A DNA stretch of 64,000 bases from Microbulbifer thermotolerans (GCF_900112305.1 NZ_FOKT01000008.1:124001-188000), one strand, 5' to 3'; positions 9,816-21,031 are shown, numbered from the stretch's first letter. The notes: generated by a model from the letters alone, not told the origin. Made by a program: numbers and translations.

Positions 9816-10514
9816 TCAAGCGCCCGGAAGGCGGATCCGCTCAAGCACCAGCTGCAATACCTTTTCCAGGACTCCGTCGATTGTCACCCCGGTACTGTCC
9901 AGCTCCACCGCGTCTTCGGCGGCAACCAGGGGCGAAGCGGCGCGGTTCATATCGCGGGCGTCGCGGGCGCGGATGTCCTCCAGCAGGTCGCGGAGGCTAA
10001 CAGAAACCCCCTTCTCCCGCAACTGCTCGTAGCGCCGCCGGGCGCGCTCTTCCGCGCTGGCAGTCAGGAAAACCTTGACCGGTGCGTCGGGAAACACAGT
10101 GGTGCCCATATCGCGCCCGTCTGCCACAAGGCCCGGCGGCTTCAGAAAATCCCGCTGACGCTGCAGCAAAGCTGCCCGGACGCCGGGCATGGCGGCCACC
10201 TTAGAGGCCGCCATACTGACCCGTTCCATACGGATATCCCGACTCACATCCCGCCCTTCCAACAGTACCGCGACCTCACCATCGCGCGGCTCGAAACGGA
10301 TATCCAGACCTGAGGCGACCTTTGTCAGCGCAGCCTCGTCGGCCAAATCAATATCGCGACTCAGCGCCGCTAGCGCGGTGAGCCGATAGAGCGCACCGGA
10401 GTCCAACAGTGAGAATTTCAACTTTTCCGCCAGCAGCTTGGCAATGGTCCCCTTACCCGAGCCGCTGGGCCCGTCGATAGTAATAACAGGTGGTTGATTA
10501 TCGGCTTCACTCAT
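9816..10514 (-). CDS. cmk: Cytidylate kinase
   Basis: Phosphorylates CMP and dCMP with ATP in the cytoplasm. The 232-residue protein has the P-loop GPSGSGKGT near residue 15, LDSGALYRL, the CMP-binding insert typical of the longer Cmk type, [12 protein letters not shown] and the lid [16 protein letters not shown] 10514 is preferred to an adjacent TTG at 10517. It is followed by rpsA and preceded by the tyrA-aroA fusion on the same strand, with about 45 bases between the fusion stop and the cmk start. Confidence 0.96.
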   Translation of the reverse strand: MSEADNQPPVITIDGPSGSGKGTIAKLLAEKLKFSLLDSGALYRLTALAALSRDIDLADEAALTKVASGLDIRFEPRDGEVAVLLEGRDVSRDIRMERVSMAASKVAAMPGVRAALLQRQRDFLKPPGLVADGRDMGTTVFPDAPVKVFLTASAEERARRRYEQLREKGVSVSLRDLLEDIRARDARDMNRAASPLVAAEDAVELDSTGVTIDGVLEKVLQLVLERIRLPGA

Positions 10515-10559
10515 CAAGATTTAGTTCCCTGAGGCCCGCATTCCAGACCCCGACATCAT

Positions 10560-12791
10560 TTAAACAACCTGCAGCCGAAGGCCCGTCTTTCCAGCCAACT
10601 CGGCAAAATTCGGAAAGGACGTCGCCACATTGGCGCAATGGAGAATGCGGATTGTATCGCTGGCGCGCAGGGATGCCACAGCGAAAGACATGGCGATCCG
10701 GTGATCGCCGAGACTGTCGACGGTACCACCACCGAACACGGCCCCCTCGCCTGCACCGCGAATCACAATGCCATCCGCTGTCGGCTCCGCGCCGATGCCG
10801 AGAATCCGCAGACCGTCCGCCATAGCCTGAATACGGTCACTTTCCTTAACCCGCAGCTCTTCAGCCCCGGTAAGCACCGTCTCTCCCTCCGCACAGGCAG
10901 CGGCGATAAATAGCGCCGGAAACTCATCGATCGCCAGAGGAACCTGCTCCTCCGGGATACGGATACCTTTTAATGGCGCATAGCGTACGCGGATATCCGC
11001 CACCGGTTCTCCACCCACCTCGCGGGGATTTAGCAACTCAATATCCGCACCCATCAGGCGCAATATGTGAATTGCACCATCCCGTGTTGGATTGATGCCC
11101 ACATGCTCCAGCAGCACATCGGAGCCGGGCGAAACGGCCGCAGCGACCATAAAGAAAGTGGCGGAGGAAATATCCGCAGGCACATCGATTTTGGTGCCTG
11201 TGAGTCCGCCACCCCCGCGAAGGGTGGCCCGGGCACCATCTCGCTGCACTTGATAACCAAAGCCAGCGAGCATTCGCTCTGTGTGGTCGCGGGTCGGCGC
11301 CGGCTCGACAGTGCTGGTTTCACCTTCGGCATAGAGCCCGGCGAGCAATACACAGGACTTCACCTGAGCGCTGGCCATAGGAAGGCGGTAGTCGATCCCG
11401 CGTAATTTGCGCCCACCTTTAATCAACAACGGCGGCCGCCCTTCCGGGCCTGTCTCGATCTCCGCCCCCATTTGACGCAAGGGCTCGGCCACGCGGTTCA
11501 TGGGACGCTTGGACAGGGATTCATCCCCCGTCAGCGTCACATCAAAATCCTGACCGGCGAGCAGGCCGGCAAGCAGTCGCATGGAAGTTCCGGAGTTGCC
11601 CAGATACAGCGGTCCCGGAGGCGCCTTCAATCCGCGCGGCCCCACACCGTGAATCACCACGCGGCCGTCCACCGGCCCCTCGATCACCACCCCCATGTCG
11701 CGGAACGCCTGCAACGTCGCCAAAGCGTCCTCCCCCTCCAGAAAACCCTCCACTTCGGTAATGCCATCCGCCAGAGAGCCGAGCATAATGGAGCGGTGGG
11801 ACATGGATTTATCGCCGGGCACTCTCAGCTTGCCGCTGACCTTTCCCCCCGGCTGCGCGATATAAGTAACTTCCTGTGCTTGCATATTTTCTGTGTACGC
11901 TCTTCTGGCCAACATTTTTGTAAAGTGGTCCCGCGCCGCCTTGGCCCGGGTAAAAATCCCCATCAGATGCTCGCCGTCTCCAGCGGCAATGGCCCCGCGC
12001 AACGAAGCGAGATTCGTGCTGTAAAGATCGATTGCCCTCAAGATCGCTTCGCGGTTTGCCAACATAATATCCCGCCACATCACCGGATCACTGGAAGCGA
12101 TACGCGTGAAATCGCGAAAGCCGCCCGCGGCATAGCGGAATATATTTTCGTTCTCGGCATCGTGCGCCAGGGTATCCACCAGGCCGTAGGCAATTACATG
12201 AGGTAAGTGGCTGGTGGCAGCGAGCACCTCGTCATGCTCCCGCACCGGCATACTCAACACCTCCGCCCCCGTCGCCTGCCACATTTCTACAATGCGCCTC
12301 AGGTGCTCCGATCCGGTATTCTCCAGCGGAGTCAGGATAATGCGGTGGGCGGCATAGAGGTCGTCGCGCGCAGCGCTGACCCCGCTCTTCTCAGAACCGG
12401 CAATCGGGTGACCGGGCACCAGAAATTCCGGCACCCCACCCCAGACTTTTTCCGCCGCAGCGACAACGTTGCCTTTGACACTGGCGCCATCGGTAACGGT
12501 AACACCAGCCGGCAGCCCCTCACGGAGCGCCACAAATACTTGCTCAACTGCCAGGGTAGGCACCGCGATAAACACCACGTCACCCGGTTCAAGCTGCGGC
12601 AGAATCGCGCCGAGATCCGTCACTGCCCGATCGACGACCCCCAGCTCCAGCGCTTGCTCACAGGTGCGCTGACGCCGCGCAACGCCGATTACCTCGCGAC
12701 AGGCGCCGGCGGCCTTCAAAGCCAGGGCCAGACTGCCGCCAATCAGGCCGATACCAACCACCAGCAGACGGCCAATCTTCACCGTTCCCAT
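10560..12791 (-). CDS. tyrA-aroA: Bifunctional prephenate dehydrogenase / EPSP synthase fusion
   Basis: A single 743-residue polypeptide joining two aromatic-pathway enzymes. The N-terminal 300 residues are a TyrA-type NAD-dependent dehydrogenase (LLVVGIGLIGGSLALAL at 8-24; PGHPIAGSEKSG; HDEVLAATSHLPH). From about residue 303 comes a full-length 3-phosphoshikimate 1-carboxyvinyltransferase (GKLRVPGDKSMSHRS, LGNSGTSMRLL, RPMNRVAEPLR, KESDRI, DHRIAMS). The fusion is known in Pseudomonas and relatives. ATG 12791 is selected: it shares one base with the pheA stop (TGATG), implying translational coupling, while the open frame upstream is pheA in another frame. It feeds tyrosine synthesis and chorismate formation. 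Confidence 0.95.
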   Translation of the reverse strand: MGTVKIGRLLVVGIGLIGGSLALALKAAGACREVIGVARRQRTCEQALELGVVDRAVTDLGAILPQLEPGDVVFIAVPTLAVEQVFVALREGLPAGVTVTDGASVKGNVVAAAEKVWGGVPEFLVPGHPIAGSEKSGVSAARDDLYAAHRIILTPLENTGSEHLRRIVEMWQATGAEVLSMPVREHDEVLAATSHLPHVIAYGLVDTLAHDAENENIFRYAAGGFRDFTRIASSDPVMWRDIMLANREAILRAIDLYSTNLASLRGAIAAGDGEHLMGIFTRAKAARDHFTKMLARRAYTENMQAQEVTYIAQPGGKVSGKLRVPGDKSMSHRSIMLGSLADGITEVEGFLEGEDALATLQAFRDMGVVIEGPVDGRVVIHGVGPRGLKAPPGPLYLGNSGTSMRLLAGLLAGQDFDVTLTGDESLSKRPMNRVAEPLRQMGAEIETGPEGRPPLLIKGGRKLRGIDYRLPMASAQVKSCVLLAGLYAEGETSTVEPAPTRDHTERMLAGFGYQVQRDGARATLRGGGGLTGTKIDVPADISSATFFMVAAAVSPGSDVLLEHVGINPTRDGAIHILRLMGADIELLNPREVGGEPVADIRVRYAPLKGIRIPEEQVPLAIDEFPALFIAAACAEGETVLTGAEELRVKESDRIQAMADGLRILGIGAEPTADGIVIRGAGEGAVFGGGTVDSLGDHRIAMSFAVASLRASDTIRILHCANVATSFPNFAELAGKTGLRLQVV

Positions 12792-13894
12792 CACAAAACA
12801 CCGCGGGGATAAGAACCGAGTACTTTCATGTCCGAAGCGCAGGCACCCACTTCTTTCAAAGCCTCTGAGATCTCGGGCTTGTCGCGGTGACCTTTGAAAT
12901 CGATAAAAAATACATAGGTCCAATTGCCGGACTGGGACGGGCGCGTCTCCACCCGCGTGAGGTCGATATTGTGGCGGCGGAAAGGTTCCAACAGATCATG
13001 CAGTGCGCCAGGCTCATTGCGCATGGATACCATCAGGGAAGTTTTATCGTCACCACTGGCGGGCACCACCTGGGTGCCGATAATCAAAAAGCGGGTGGAA
13101 TTATCCGGGCGATCCTCGATTTTTTCCGCCAACACCTTGAGGCCGTACAGCTCAGCCGCCATATCGCCGGCGATGGCCGCCGCATTCCACTCCCCTTTCA
13201 CCCGCTTTGCCGCCTCGGCATTGCTGGCCACCGCCACCCGCTCAACATTCGGGTAGTGAGAATCGAGCCACTTGCGGCACTGGGCCAGACTCTGGGCGTG
13301 GGAATAAATGCGGGTAATCGCATCCGGTCGAGTAATATCCGAAATCATCAGGTGGTGGTGGATACGCAGCTCCACCTCACCGCAAATCTTCAGATTGGAA
13401 TTCATAAAATTATCGAGTGTGTGATTGATCACCCCCTCGGTCGAATTCTCTACCGGTACGACACCATAACTAACCGCTCCAGCCTCTACCTCTCGAAACA
13501 CTTCGTCGATCGCAGCCAAGGGACGGCATTGTGCCGAGTGCCCAAAGTGTTTCAGCGCTGCCTGCTGGGTAAAAGTACCCTCCGGTCCCAGATAGGCGAT
13601 TTTCACCGGCTCTTCCAGAGCCAGGCAGGCGGACATGATTTCACGGAACAACCGCGCCATTTCCTCGTCGGTCAGCGGCCCCTCATTGCGCTCCATCGCC
13701 CGGCGCAACACCTGCGCCTCCCGCTCCGGACGGTAATAGAGAACATCCTCGCCGGAAGCTTTTTTTACTTCCGCCACTTCCAGCGCACACTTTGCGCGCT
13801 CACTGATCAGACGGCCAATGTCGCCGTCAATCTCATCAATGCGATTGCGCAACTCCAGCAGGCGCCGGTCGCTGCTCACAATTTCTTCTGTCAT
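12791..13894 (-). CDS. pheA: Bifunctional chorismate mutase / prephenate dehydratase
   Basis: The P-protein of phenylalanine synthesis, 367 residues. An AroQ chorismate mutase occupies about residues 1-95 (LRNRIDEIDGDIGRLISER). Prephenate dehydratase follows from about 97 (IAYLGPEGTFTQQAALKHFG; VPVENSTEGVINHTLDN; STRFLIIG). A C-terminal ACT domain has the phenylalanine-binding motifs PGALHDLL and ETRPSQ, so feedback inhibition by Phe is expected. It is coupled to the downstream tyrA-aroA by a TGATG junction and preceded by serC, as in Pseudomonas, although the hisC copy found between them in some relatives is absent here. Confidence 0.96.
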   Translation of the reverse strand: MTEEIVSSDRRLLELRNRIDEIDGDIGRLISERAKCALEVAEVKKASGEDVLYYRPEREAQVLRRAMERNEGPLTDEEMARLFREIMSACLALEEPVKIAYLGPEGTFTQQAALKHFGHSAQCRPLAAIDEVFREVEAGAVSYGVVPVENSTEGVINHTLDNFMNSNLKICGEVELRIHHHLMISDITRPDAITRIYSHAQSLAQCRKWLDSHYPNVERVAVASNAEAAKRVKGEWNAAAIAGDMAAELYGLKVLAEKIEDRPDNSTRFLIIGTQVVPASGDDKTSLMVSMRNEPGALHDLLEPFRRHNIDLTRVETRPSQSGNWTYVFFIDFKGHRDKPEISEALKEVGACASDMKVLGSYPRGVL

Positions 13895-14040
13895 CCGTTT
13901 TGCCTACATATTTCCTGAGTAATTGCAGAGCGCGCTGAGGAACCAGCACATAGCACACGAAATCCCGGCACCAGTGCCCTCCCCTTAAAACACCCTATGC
14001 GACTACTAGAGCGATATTCGCCCAAGAGCGGCAGTGCAAC

Positions 14041-15120
14041 CTACGCACAGCGCTTTTCGAAATCAGCCATAAAGGAAACCAGCGCCTCCACCGCTTCCAG
14101 CGGCACTGCGTTGTATAGAGAGGCACGCATGCCACCCACGGAACGGTGCCCCTTGAGATTCAGCAACCCGGCCTCCTCAGACTGGCGCAGAAATTCCTTG
14201 TCCAGGCGCTCGTCCGCCAATACGAAGGGGACATTCATACGCGAGCGGCTGGATTTCTCCACTGGACAAGAATAAAAATCACTGCGATCGATAAATTCAT
14301 ACAACAGGGTGGATTTCCTGTCCGCCAGAGTAGACATCGCCTCGACGCCGCCCTGCCCTTTCAGCCAGCGAAATACCAGCCCAGCCAGGTACCAAGCAAA
14401 CGTCGGCGGCGTGTTGTCCATGGAGCCCGCTTCCGCCGCGACCTTCCAACTCAAACTGCGGGGAATACCCTCCATGGCCCGATCCAGCAAGTCGTCGCGC
14501 ACAATCCCCACTGCAATGCCGGAGGGACCGATATTCTTCTGTGCACCAGCATAGATCACACCAAATTTCTCCACCGGAATAGGGCGCGACAGGATATTTG
14601 AGGACATGTCTGCGACTAATGGACAAGTCACATCCGGCACATAATCAAATTCCACCCCGCCGATGGTTTCGTTGGGCGTATAGTGGAAATAAGCTGCGTT
14701 GTCACTCTGTGTCCAACTTTCCGCTCCCGGCGCATAGGTGAAACCGCGGTCTTCACCGGAAGCCACGATATTGACCTGTCCATAACGCTTGGCCTCACGA
14801 ATCGCCTTGTCCGCCCACTGACCAGAATGAATATAGTCAGCAACCTTGTCACCGACACCAAACAAGTTCCAGGGCACGGCACTGAATTGTGCGGTAGCGC
14901 CGCCCTGCAGGAAGAGCACCTTATAATTGTCCGGAATTGACAGGAGGTCGCGCAGGTCCTGCTCGGCACGCTCTGCCACCTCGAGAAATTCCGCTGACCG
15001 GTGGCTGACCTCCATCACCGAGCAGCCGCGGCCACCCCAATCGAGCAGCTCTTGCTGCGCCTGGCGCAAAACTGGCTCCGGCAACGCAGCGGGGCCGGCG
15101 CAGAAATTAAACTTCCTCAT
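14041..15120 (-). CDS. serC: Phosphoserine aminotransferase
   Basis: A PLP enzyme of serine and pyridoxine synthesis, 359 residues. It starts MRKFNFCAGPAALPE, contains FLQGGATAQFSAVPWNL, and has the PLP-lysine motif YAGAQKNIGPSG. HRSVGGMRASLYNA near the end forms part of the phosphate/substrate site. It lies between gyrA and pheA on the same strand, the conserved Pseudomonas order. A bidirectional-type terminator separates it from gyrA, so serC-pheA-tyrA/aroA is probably a separate transcription unit. Confidence 0.97.
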   Translation of the reverse strand: MRKFNFCAGPAALPEPVLRQAQQELLDWGGRGCSVMEVSHRSAEFLEVAERAEQDLRDLLSIPDNYKVLFLQGGATAQFSAVPWNLFGVGDKVADYIHSGQWADKAIREAKRYGQVNIVASGEDRGFTYAPGAESWTQSDNAAYFHYTPNETIGGVEFDYVPDVTCPLVADMSSNILSRPIPVEKFGVIYAGAQKNIGPSGIAVGIVRDDLLDRAMEGIPRSLSWKVAAEAGSMDNTPPTFAWYLAGLVFRWLKGQGGVEAMSTLADRKSTLLYEFIDRSDFYSCPVEKSSRSRMNVPFVLADERLDKEFLRQSEEAGLLNLKGHRSVGGMRASLYNAVPLEAVEALVSFMADFEKRCA

Positions 15121-15240
15121 AAATCAACTTCCAGAAGGGCTAAATTTGGTTTCAAAATAAACTAGATATAGCGACGCAAAAAAACACAAAAAAGGAAAGG
15201 AACATCATTCGTAAACGGCATTTTTTAGGGCACCAGAGTC

Positions 15241-15271
15241 AAAAAAGGCCGCGAGAATCGCAGCCTTTTTT
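15241..15271 (-). terminator. gyrA terminator
   Basis: AAAAAAGGCCGCGA (15241-15254) and TCGCAGCCTTTTTT (15258-15271) form a near-perfect stem with a GAA loop and one mismatch. On the minus strand it ends in a T-run just after the gyrA stop, a strong intrinsic terminator. Confidence 0.85.
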
Positions 15272-15288
15272 GAGAGTCCTTACGGGAA

Positions 15289-17841
15289 TCACTCTTCATC
15301 CCCCTGGTCTTCCGTCTCCTGAACCCGGGCCAGCCCCACCAACTGTTCACCCGTCTTGAGGCGAATCACGCGCACGCCCTGGGTATTTCGGCCCAGTACT
15401 GAAACTTCATCGACGCGGGTCCGCACCAGCGTACCCTGATCGGAAATCAGCATAATCTCTTCACCGGGGAACACCTGACAAGCACCGACGAGGGCGCCGT
15501 TGCGCTCGCTCTCGGCAATGGCGATCACTCCCTGGGTGCCACGACCCTTGGTGGGGAAATCCGCGGTGGCAGTGCGCTTACCGTAACCGTTTTCAGTCAC
15601 CATCATTACAGTCCCACCCTCTTCCGGGATGACCATGGCGATGACCGAGACTCCATCTGGCATACGGATACCACGCACACCACGGGATACACGCCCCATA
15701 GGCCGCACATTCTCTTCCGCGAAGCGCGCCGCCTTGCCGGCGCTGGTCAACAACAACACATCGCGACGGCCGTCGGTAATGGCAGTGGCTACCAGGCGGT
15801 CCCCTTCATCCAACTCTATCGCTTTCAACCCCACGCTGCGGGGGCGGGCGAAAGCGGAAAGCGGCGTCTTCTTCACAGTGCCATTGGCGGTAGCGAAGAA
15901 AATAAAATGATCTTCGTCATATTCGGACACCGGCAACATACTGCTGATACGCTCGCCCTCCTCCAACTGCAGCATGTTAACCATCGGTCGCCCGCGGGAA
16001 GCACGCCCAGCAGTGGGGACTTCGTAGACCTTCAGCCAGTAGACCTTACCCTTATTGGAGAAGCAGAGAATCGTATCGTGGGAGTTGGCGATCAGCAGAT
16101 GCTCAACGAAATCCTCATCTTTTACCTGGATAGCGGACTTACCCATACCACCGCGGCGCTGCGCCTGATAATCGGCCAGAGGCTGGCTTTTGGCGTAACC
16201 ACTGTGGGAGATAGTTACCACCTTGTCTTCCGGAGTGATAAGGTCCTCTACAGTCAGATCCTGACGGGAGGCCACTATGTCAGTGCGGCGCGCATCTCCG
16301 AACTCTTTATCAAGCTGCTCAAGTTCCTCGCGGATCACCTCCATCAGGCGATCGAAACTACCGAGGATATGCAGGTACTCTGCAATCTGCTCAAGGCGCT
16401 CCTTGTATTCGGCCAGAAGCTTGTCGTGCTCCATACCGGTCAGGCGGTGTAAGCGCAACTCCAAAATAGCCTGGGCCTGAGCCGGCGACAGATAGTATGC
16501 GCCGTCATCCCGGAGACCGTATTCCCTCGGCAAATCATCCGGTCGACAGGCATCAGCGCCGGCGCGTTCCAGGAATTGTTGCACATCTCCAACAGCCCAG
16601 CCCCGGGCCAACAACGCCTCGCGGGCATCCGCCGGGGTGGCAGAGGACTTGATCAGCTCGATCACAGGGTCGATGTTGGCGATGGCGATTGCCAGCCCCT
16701 CGAGGATATGCCCCCGCTCCCGCGCCTTGCGCAACAGGTACACGGTGCGGCGAGTAACCACTTCCTGGCGGTGGCGGATGAAGTGCTCAAGCAACTCCTT
16801 GAGGTTTAACACCTTGGGCTGCCCTTCTACCAGGGCCACCATGTTAATGCCAAAGACACTCTCTAATTGCGTCTGCGAATAGAGGTTGTTCAACACCACC
16901 TCGCCGAGCTCGCCGCGCTTCAGCTCAATCACCACCCTCAGGCCGTCTTTGTCAGACTCATCGCGCAGCTCGGAGATACCCTCGATCTTCTTCTCCTTGA
17001 CCAGCTCGGCGATGCGCTCTATGAGGCGCGCCTTGTTCAGCTGGTAAGGAATCTCGGTGATAATAATCGTCTCGCGATTGGACTTGTCATCGCGGACTAC
17101 TTCCGCTTTTGCCCGCACGTAGATGCGCCCACGCCCAGTGCGGTAGGCCATCAAAATACCAGCGCGGCCGTTGATGGTAGCGCCGGTAGGGAAATCCGGC
17201 CCCGGAATATGCTCCATTAGCTCATCGACGGAGAGATCAGGGTTATCGATCAACGCCAAACAAGCGCGCACCACCTCACCCATGTTGTGCGGCGGGATAT
17301 TTGTGGCCATACCCACAGCGATACCCGAGGAGCCATTTACCAACAGATTGGGCACCCGCGACGGCAACACTTCCGGCATCTGCTCGGAGCCATCGTAGTT
17401 GTCGATAAAATTGACTGTTTCCTTATCTAGGTCAGACAACAGCTCGTGGGCCAGCTTGTCCATGCGGATCTCGGTGTACCGCATGGCCGCCGGGCTGTCG
17501 CCATCGATAGAGCCGAAATTGCCCTGGCCGTCAACCAGGGGGTAGCGCATGGAGAAGGGCTGCGCCATGCGCACAATAGTGTCGTACACCGCAGTATCGC
17601 CGTGGGGATGGTATTTACCGATCACATCGCCAACGACACGCGCCGACTTTTTGTAGGGCTTGTTCCAATCGTTTTTGAGTTCATTCATGGCGAAGAGCAC
17701 TCGCCGGTGTACCGGCTTGAGGCCGTCGCGCACATCCGGCAGCGCACGCCCCACAATCACGCTCATCGCATAGTCGAGATAAGACTGCTTGAGTTCTTCT
17801 TCGATATTGATCGGAGAAATTTCTTTGGCTAATTCGCCCAT
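15289..17841 (-). CDS. gyrA: DNA gyrase subunit A
   Basis: The breakage-reunion subunit of type II topoisomerase, 850 residues. The catalytic tyrosine is Y122 in AAMRYTEIR. The quinolone-resistance-determining segment is [10 protein letters not shown] with Thr83 and Asp87; Thr83 is also the normal Pseudomonas residue, so it does not by itself indicate resistance. The GyrA box QRRGGMG and the beta-pinwheel repeats occupy the C-terminal third, ending in an acidic tail. It is divergent from mtaD and upstream of serC. Confidence 0.98.
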   Translation of the reverse strand: MGELAKEISPINIEEELKQSYLDYAMSVIVGRALPDVRDGLKPVHRRVLFAMNELKNDWNKPYKKSARVVGDVIGKYHPHGDTAVYDTIVRMAQPFSMRYPLVDGQGNFGSIDGDSPAAMRYTEIRMDKLAHELLSDLDKETVNFIDNYDGSEQMPEVLPSRVPNLLVNGSSGIAVGMATNIPPHNMGEVVRACLALIDNPDLSVDELMEHIPGPDFPTGATINGRAGILMAYRTGRGRIYVRAKAEVVRDDKSNRETIIITEIPYQLNKARLIERIAELVKEKKIEGISELRDESDKDGLRVVIELKRGELGEVVLNNLYSQTQLESVFGINMVALVEGQPKVLNLKELLEHFIRHRQEVVTRRTVYLLRKARERGHILEGLAIAIANIDPVIELIKSSATPADAREALLARGWAVGDVQQFLERAGADACRPDDLPREYGLRDDGAYYLSPAQAQAILELRLHRLTGMEHDKLLAEYKERLEQIAEYLHILGSFDRLMEVIREELEQLDKEFGDARRTDIVASRQDLTVEDLITPEDKVVTISHSGYAKSQPLADYQAQRRGGMGKSAIQVKDEDFVEHLLIANSHDTILCFSNKGKVYWLKVYEVPTAGRASRGRPMVNMLQLEEGERISSMLPVSEYDEDHFIFFATANGTVKKTPLSAFARPRSVGLKAIELDEGDRLVATAITDGRRDVLLLTSAGKAARFAEENVRPMGRVSRGVRGIRMPDGVSVIAMVIPEEGGTVMMVTENGYGKRTATADFPTKGRGTQGVIAIAESERNGALVGACQVFPGEEIMLISDQGTLVRTRVDEVSVLGRNTQGVRVIRLKTGEQLVGLARVQETEDQGDEE

Positions 17842-18078
17842 AGCTTACCGCGTTCCTTTTATAACGCAGGCCGCTGAAACCTGGCCCGGATAAGCGGGCG
17901 ATTCTACCACAGATTTGAGTGTGGGACTCAGTCACCACCGGGGCGAGTAGCTACCCCGCCCTTAAAGGGCGACAACCGTATCTCCATGTTTCTGCCTGGA
18001 CTTCCGCACCGCGGCATTCAGCCTTCCCCCAAAGGGGCTGGTATCATCTGTCGGTCATCCGCATCTTCCACCCCGAAT

Positions 18079-19392
18079 ATGATCGATACACTGATACACG
18101 CACGCTGGATCATCCCCGTCGTACCCGAACAAAAAGTGTACGAAAACTGCTCTCTTGCAATCGATAAAGGGAAAATCATCGGCCTACTTCCCTCCCCGGA
18201 GGCCGCCGCGCGATTCGAAGCCAGCGAAGAGATTCACCTGGATCAGCATGCACTGATCCCCGGCCTAATCAATACGCACAACCACGCTGCCATGACACTG
18301 CTGCGTGGGTTTGCCGACGACCGGCCATTGATGGAGTGGTTGGAAAATCACATCTGGCCTAATGAGCGCAAATGGGTGGACCCGGAGTTCGCCACCGACG
18401 GCAGCCGTCTTGCGGTGGCGGAGATGCTTCGCAGCGGCACCACCACCTTTTCGGATCAATACTTCTTCCCCGAAGCCACGGCTCAGGTGGCCAGGGAAAC
18501 GGGAGTGCGCGCGCAGATCGCCTTCCCCGTTATCGACTTTCCCACCCCCTGGAGCCGGAACAGCGAAGACGCCTTGCAAAAAGGCCTCGCTCTGCGCGAC
18601 GACTACAAAGCCAATGAACGCATCGATGTGGTCTTCGCTCCCCACGCCCCCTACACGGTCGGCGATGCCACCCTGGAAAGAATCGCGGTATACGCCGCCG
18701 AGGCCCAGATCGCAGTGCAGATGCACCTGCACGAAACCGCCACTGAAGTGGAACGGGCTCTTGCTGAAACCGGTGAGCGGCCAACCGAACGGCTGCTGCG
18801 CCTGGGGCTGCTGGGCCCACAGACCCTGTGCGTACACATGACAGCAGTAAACGAACGGGACATCGAGCTGTTACAAAGCAGCGGCGCTCACGTGGCGCAC
18901 TGCCCCAGATCCAACCTGAAACTGGCTTCCGGCTTCTGCCCTACGGCCAGACTTCTACAGGCTGGCGTCAACGTGGCCTTAGGCACCGATGGCGCCGCCA
19001 GCAACAACAGCCTGGATCTTTTCACCGAAGCCAATACTGCCGCCCTGCTGGCCAAGGCAGTCAGCGGTGACGCCGCCGCCCTACCCGCACATCAGGTACT
19101 GGCCATGGCAACAATCAACGGCGCGCGGGCATTGGGAATCGACCAAATCACCGGCAGTCTTGAAACCGGCAAAAGTGCGGATCTGGCCGCCATCCACCTG
19201 GGCCAACTGGAGCAGCAGCCGCTCCACGACCCCGTATCGCAACTCATCTATACCGCCGCCGGTCACAACGTCAGTGATGTGTGGGTTGCCGGTAGGCGGC
19301 TTCTGAGAGACCGCCAACTGCAAACAATAAACGAGATTGAGGTCATTCAGCGGGCACAGCAGTGGCGTGCTAGAATCGCAGGCCAAGCCTGA
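18079..19392 (+). CDS. mtaD: 5-methylthioadenosine / S-adenosylhomocysteine deaminase (amidohydrolase superfamily)
   Basis: A 437-residue TRZ/ATZ-type metal-dependent hydrolase predicted to deaminate methylthioadenosine or SAH in the methionine salvage branch. Metal and active-site motifs are HNHAAM (His67, His69), [29 protein letters not shown] and [13 protein letters not shown] 18079 ([10 protein letters not shown]) matches the family start; the frame is open further upstream but carries no family-like sequence. It heads a plus-strand cluster mtaD-ubiG-mupP-yciK. In Pseudomonas mtnA sits between gyrA and this gene; here it does not. Confidence 0.9.
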   Translation: MIDTLIHARWIIPVVPEQKVYENCSLAIDKGKIIGLLPSPEAAARFEASEEIHLDQHALIPGLINTHNHAAMTLLRGFADDRPLMEWLENHIWPNERKWVDPEFATDGSRLAVAEMLRSGTTTFSDQYFFPEATAQVARETGVRAQIAFPVIDFPTPWSRNSEDALQKGLALRDDYKANERIDVVFAPHAPYTVGDATLERIAVYAAEAQIAVQMHLHETATEVERALAETGERPTERLLRLGLLGPQTLCVHMTAVNERDIELLQSSGAHVAHCPRSNLKLASGFCPTARLLQAGVNVALGTDGAASNNSLDLFTEANTAALLAKAVSGDAAALPAHQVLAMATINGARALGIDQITGSLETGKSADLAAIHLGQLEQQPLHDPVSQLIYTAAGHNVSDVWVAGRRLLRDRQLQTINEIEVIQRAQQWRARIAGQA

Positions 19393-19484
19393 TGGGAGTT
19401 ACAAAGAGCTCCGTATCCTACACCGATGCGGAGATATTGCCTCCCGTAAGCGCCATAGAGCCCAGAAGTAAGCACGGACACCAG

Positions 19485-20186
19485 ATGACCAATCTAGACC
19501 CGGTAGAAATCGCCAAGTTCGAACAGATCGCCAGCCGCTGGTGGGATCTTGAAGGCGAGTTCAAACCACTGCACGAAATCAATCCGCTGCGTGCCAACTA
19601 TATCGACCGGTGCGCCCCGGTAGCCGGGAAAAAACTGCTCGATGTAGGCTGCGGTGGCGGCATACTCACGGAAGCCATGGCCCAACGCGGCGCTGAAGTA
19701 ACCGGTATCGATATGGGCGAAGCGCCGCTAAAAGTGGCCAAGCTGCACGCGGCCGAGAGTGGCGTCCAGGTGAACTACCAGCGCCTGACGGTGGAAGAGC
19801 TGGCCGCAAAGCAACCGGGCAGCTTCGACATCGTTACCTGTCTGGAAATGCTCGAACATGTGCCAGACCCGGCCTCGGTAATCCGCGCTTGCGCACAACT
19901 GGTCAGACCCGGCGGCCACCTGTTCTTCTCCACCATCAACCGCACAGCCAAAGGGTGGCTCTTCGCCGTAGTCGGCGCGGAATACCTATTGCGCCTCTTG
20001 CCCAAAGGGACCCATGAATACGGCAAGTTTATCCGTCCCTCGGAACTCGGCGCCTGGCTGCGCGAAAGCGGCCTGGAGATCCGCGATATAACCGGTATGA
20101 CTTACAACCCGCTGACCCGCAGCTACAAGCTGAACCCGCGGGACGTGGACGTAAACTACCTGGTACATGCAAGCAGACCGGCGTGA
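19485..20186 (+). CDS. ubiG: Ubiquinone biosynthesis O-methyltransferase
   Basis: A SAM-dependent methyltransferase that performs the two O-methylations of ubiquinone synthesis. [29 protein letters not shown] is the family hallmark (given here as motif), followed by the SAM loop [16 protein letters not shown] and the MLEHVPDP segment. The start at 19485 ([13 protein letters not shown]) matches Pseudomonas UbiG length. An in-frame ATG at 19392 overlaps the mtaD stop (TGATG) and could add 31 residues; translation from there cannot be excluded. It overlaps the upstream open frame of mupP slightly, consistent with an operon. Confidence 0.94.
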   Translation: MTNLDPVEIAKFEQIASRWWDLEGEFKPLHEINPLRANYIDRCAPVAGKKLLDVGCGGGILTEAMAQRGAEVTGIDMGEAPLKVAKLHAAESGVQVNYQRLTVEELAAKQPGSFDIVTCLEMLEHVPDPASVIRACAQLVRPGGHLFFSTINRTAKGWLFAVVGAEYLLRLLPKGTHEYGKFIRPSELGAWLRESGLEIRDITGMTYNPLTRSYKLNPRDVDVNYLVHASRPA

Positions 20187-20214
20187 AGGCCAGGAACAGC
20201 TGATCGGAAACAGA

Positions 20215-20925
20215 ATGAAAGCGGTTTTATTTGACCTGGACGGCACTCTCTTCGACACAGCTCCCGACTTTATCCGGGTGCTGAATCAGTTGCGCAGAGA
20301 AGAGCAGCTGCCGCCACTGCCCGACAGCGAAATACGCGCAGTGGTCTCCAACGGTGCTCGCGCACTAGTGACACTTGGATTTGGAACCGACGAAAACCAT
20401 CCCACCTTTGAGGGGCTGCGCCAGCGCCTGCTGGATTTGTATCTCGCACACTTGGCCGAAAAAACCCAACCCTTCCCGGGCATTGAACCCCTGCTCCACA
20501 GACTTTCCGAACGGGGGATCGCCTGGGGCATAGTGACCAATAAACCGGAAGCCTACACAACACCGCTGATGCGGGCCTTCAGTCATCTGCCGACACCAGG
20601 CGCCGTGATCTGTCCCGAGCATGTCGCCAACCGCAAGCCCGATCCAGAGCCCATACTACTCGCCTGTCAACAGATCGGCTGCCGCCCGGAGGAGGCCATC
20701 TACGCCGGTGACCACGAACGGGATATTGCCGCAGGTCGCGCGGCAGGCCTGCCGACCATCGCCTGCAGCTACGGCTATATCGACAATGGCGACGACCCGG
20801 CGCGCTGGGGGGCCGACCACTTGGTGCACTCCGCGGAGGAAATCTGGCCCCTGTTGCAACGCCACTACATTGAAAATAGTGAATTGGGCCCCTTCAACAC
20901 CTCTGGGCTGAAAACCTCTCTTTAG
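20215..20925 (+). CDS. mupP: HAD-family sugar-phosphate phosphatase, MupP/Gph type
   Basis: A 236-residue haloacid-dehalogenase hydrolase. It carries the nucleophile motif DLDGTLFDTAPDF, motif II TNKPEAYT, and motif IV GDHERDIAAGRAAG. The position between ubiG and yciK matches Pseudomonas MupP, the MurNAc-6-phosphate phosphatase of peptidoglycan recycling; phosphoglycolate phosphatase (Gph) is the alternative reading. ATG 20215, preceded by GGAAA, is preferred to a start 16 codons upstream inside ubiG. Confidence 0.85.
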   Translation: MKAVLFDLDGTLFDTAPDFIRVLNQLRREEQLPPLPDSEIRAVVSNGARALVTLGFGTDENHPTFEGLRQRLLDLYLAHLAEKTQPFPGIEPLLHRLSERGIAWGIVTNKPEAYTTPLMRAFSHLPTPGAVICPEHVANRKPDPEPILLACQQIGCRPEEAIYAGDHERDIAAGRAAGLPTIACSYGYIDNGDDPARWGADHLVHSAEEIWPLLQRHYIENSELGPFNTSGLKTSL

Positions 20926-21031
20926 GAGACTCCCGAGCAGGCCGGAAGATCGCTCCCCGAGGCTCCCCCCTATCGGCGAGCGCTGTCGGCCCGGCAGAAC
21001 TACGGAAAATAGGAAGAAATCTGGAAGCCTT

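Noticed and set aside
10560-12923. Long N-terminal extension of the TyrA-AroA frame to 12923
   Set aside because: The extra 44 codons lie inside pheA in another frame and contain no family-like sequence; ATG 12791 with TGATG coupling is better.
18079-19392. Amidohydrolase read as an atrazine-type chlorohydrolase
   Set aside because: Same superfamily, but the neighbourhood (gyrA, ubiG, mupP) matches the MTA/SAH deaminase locus of Pseudomonas.
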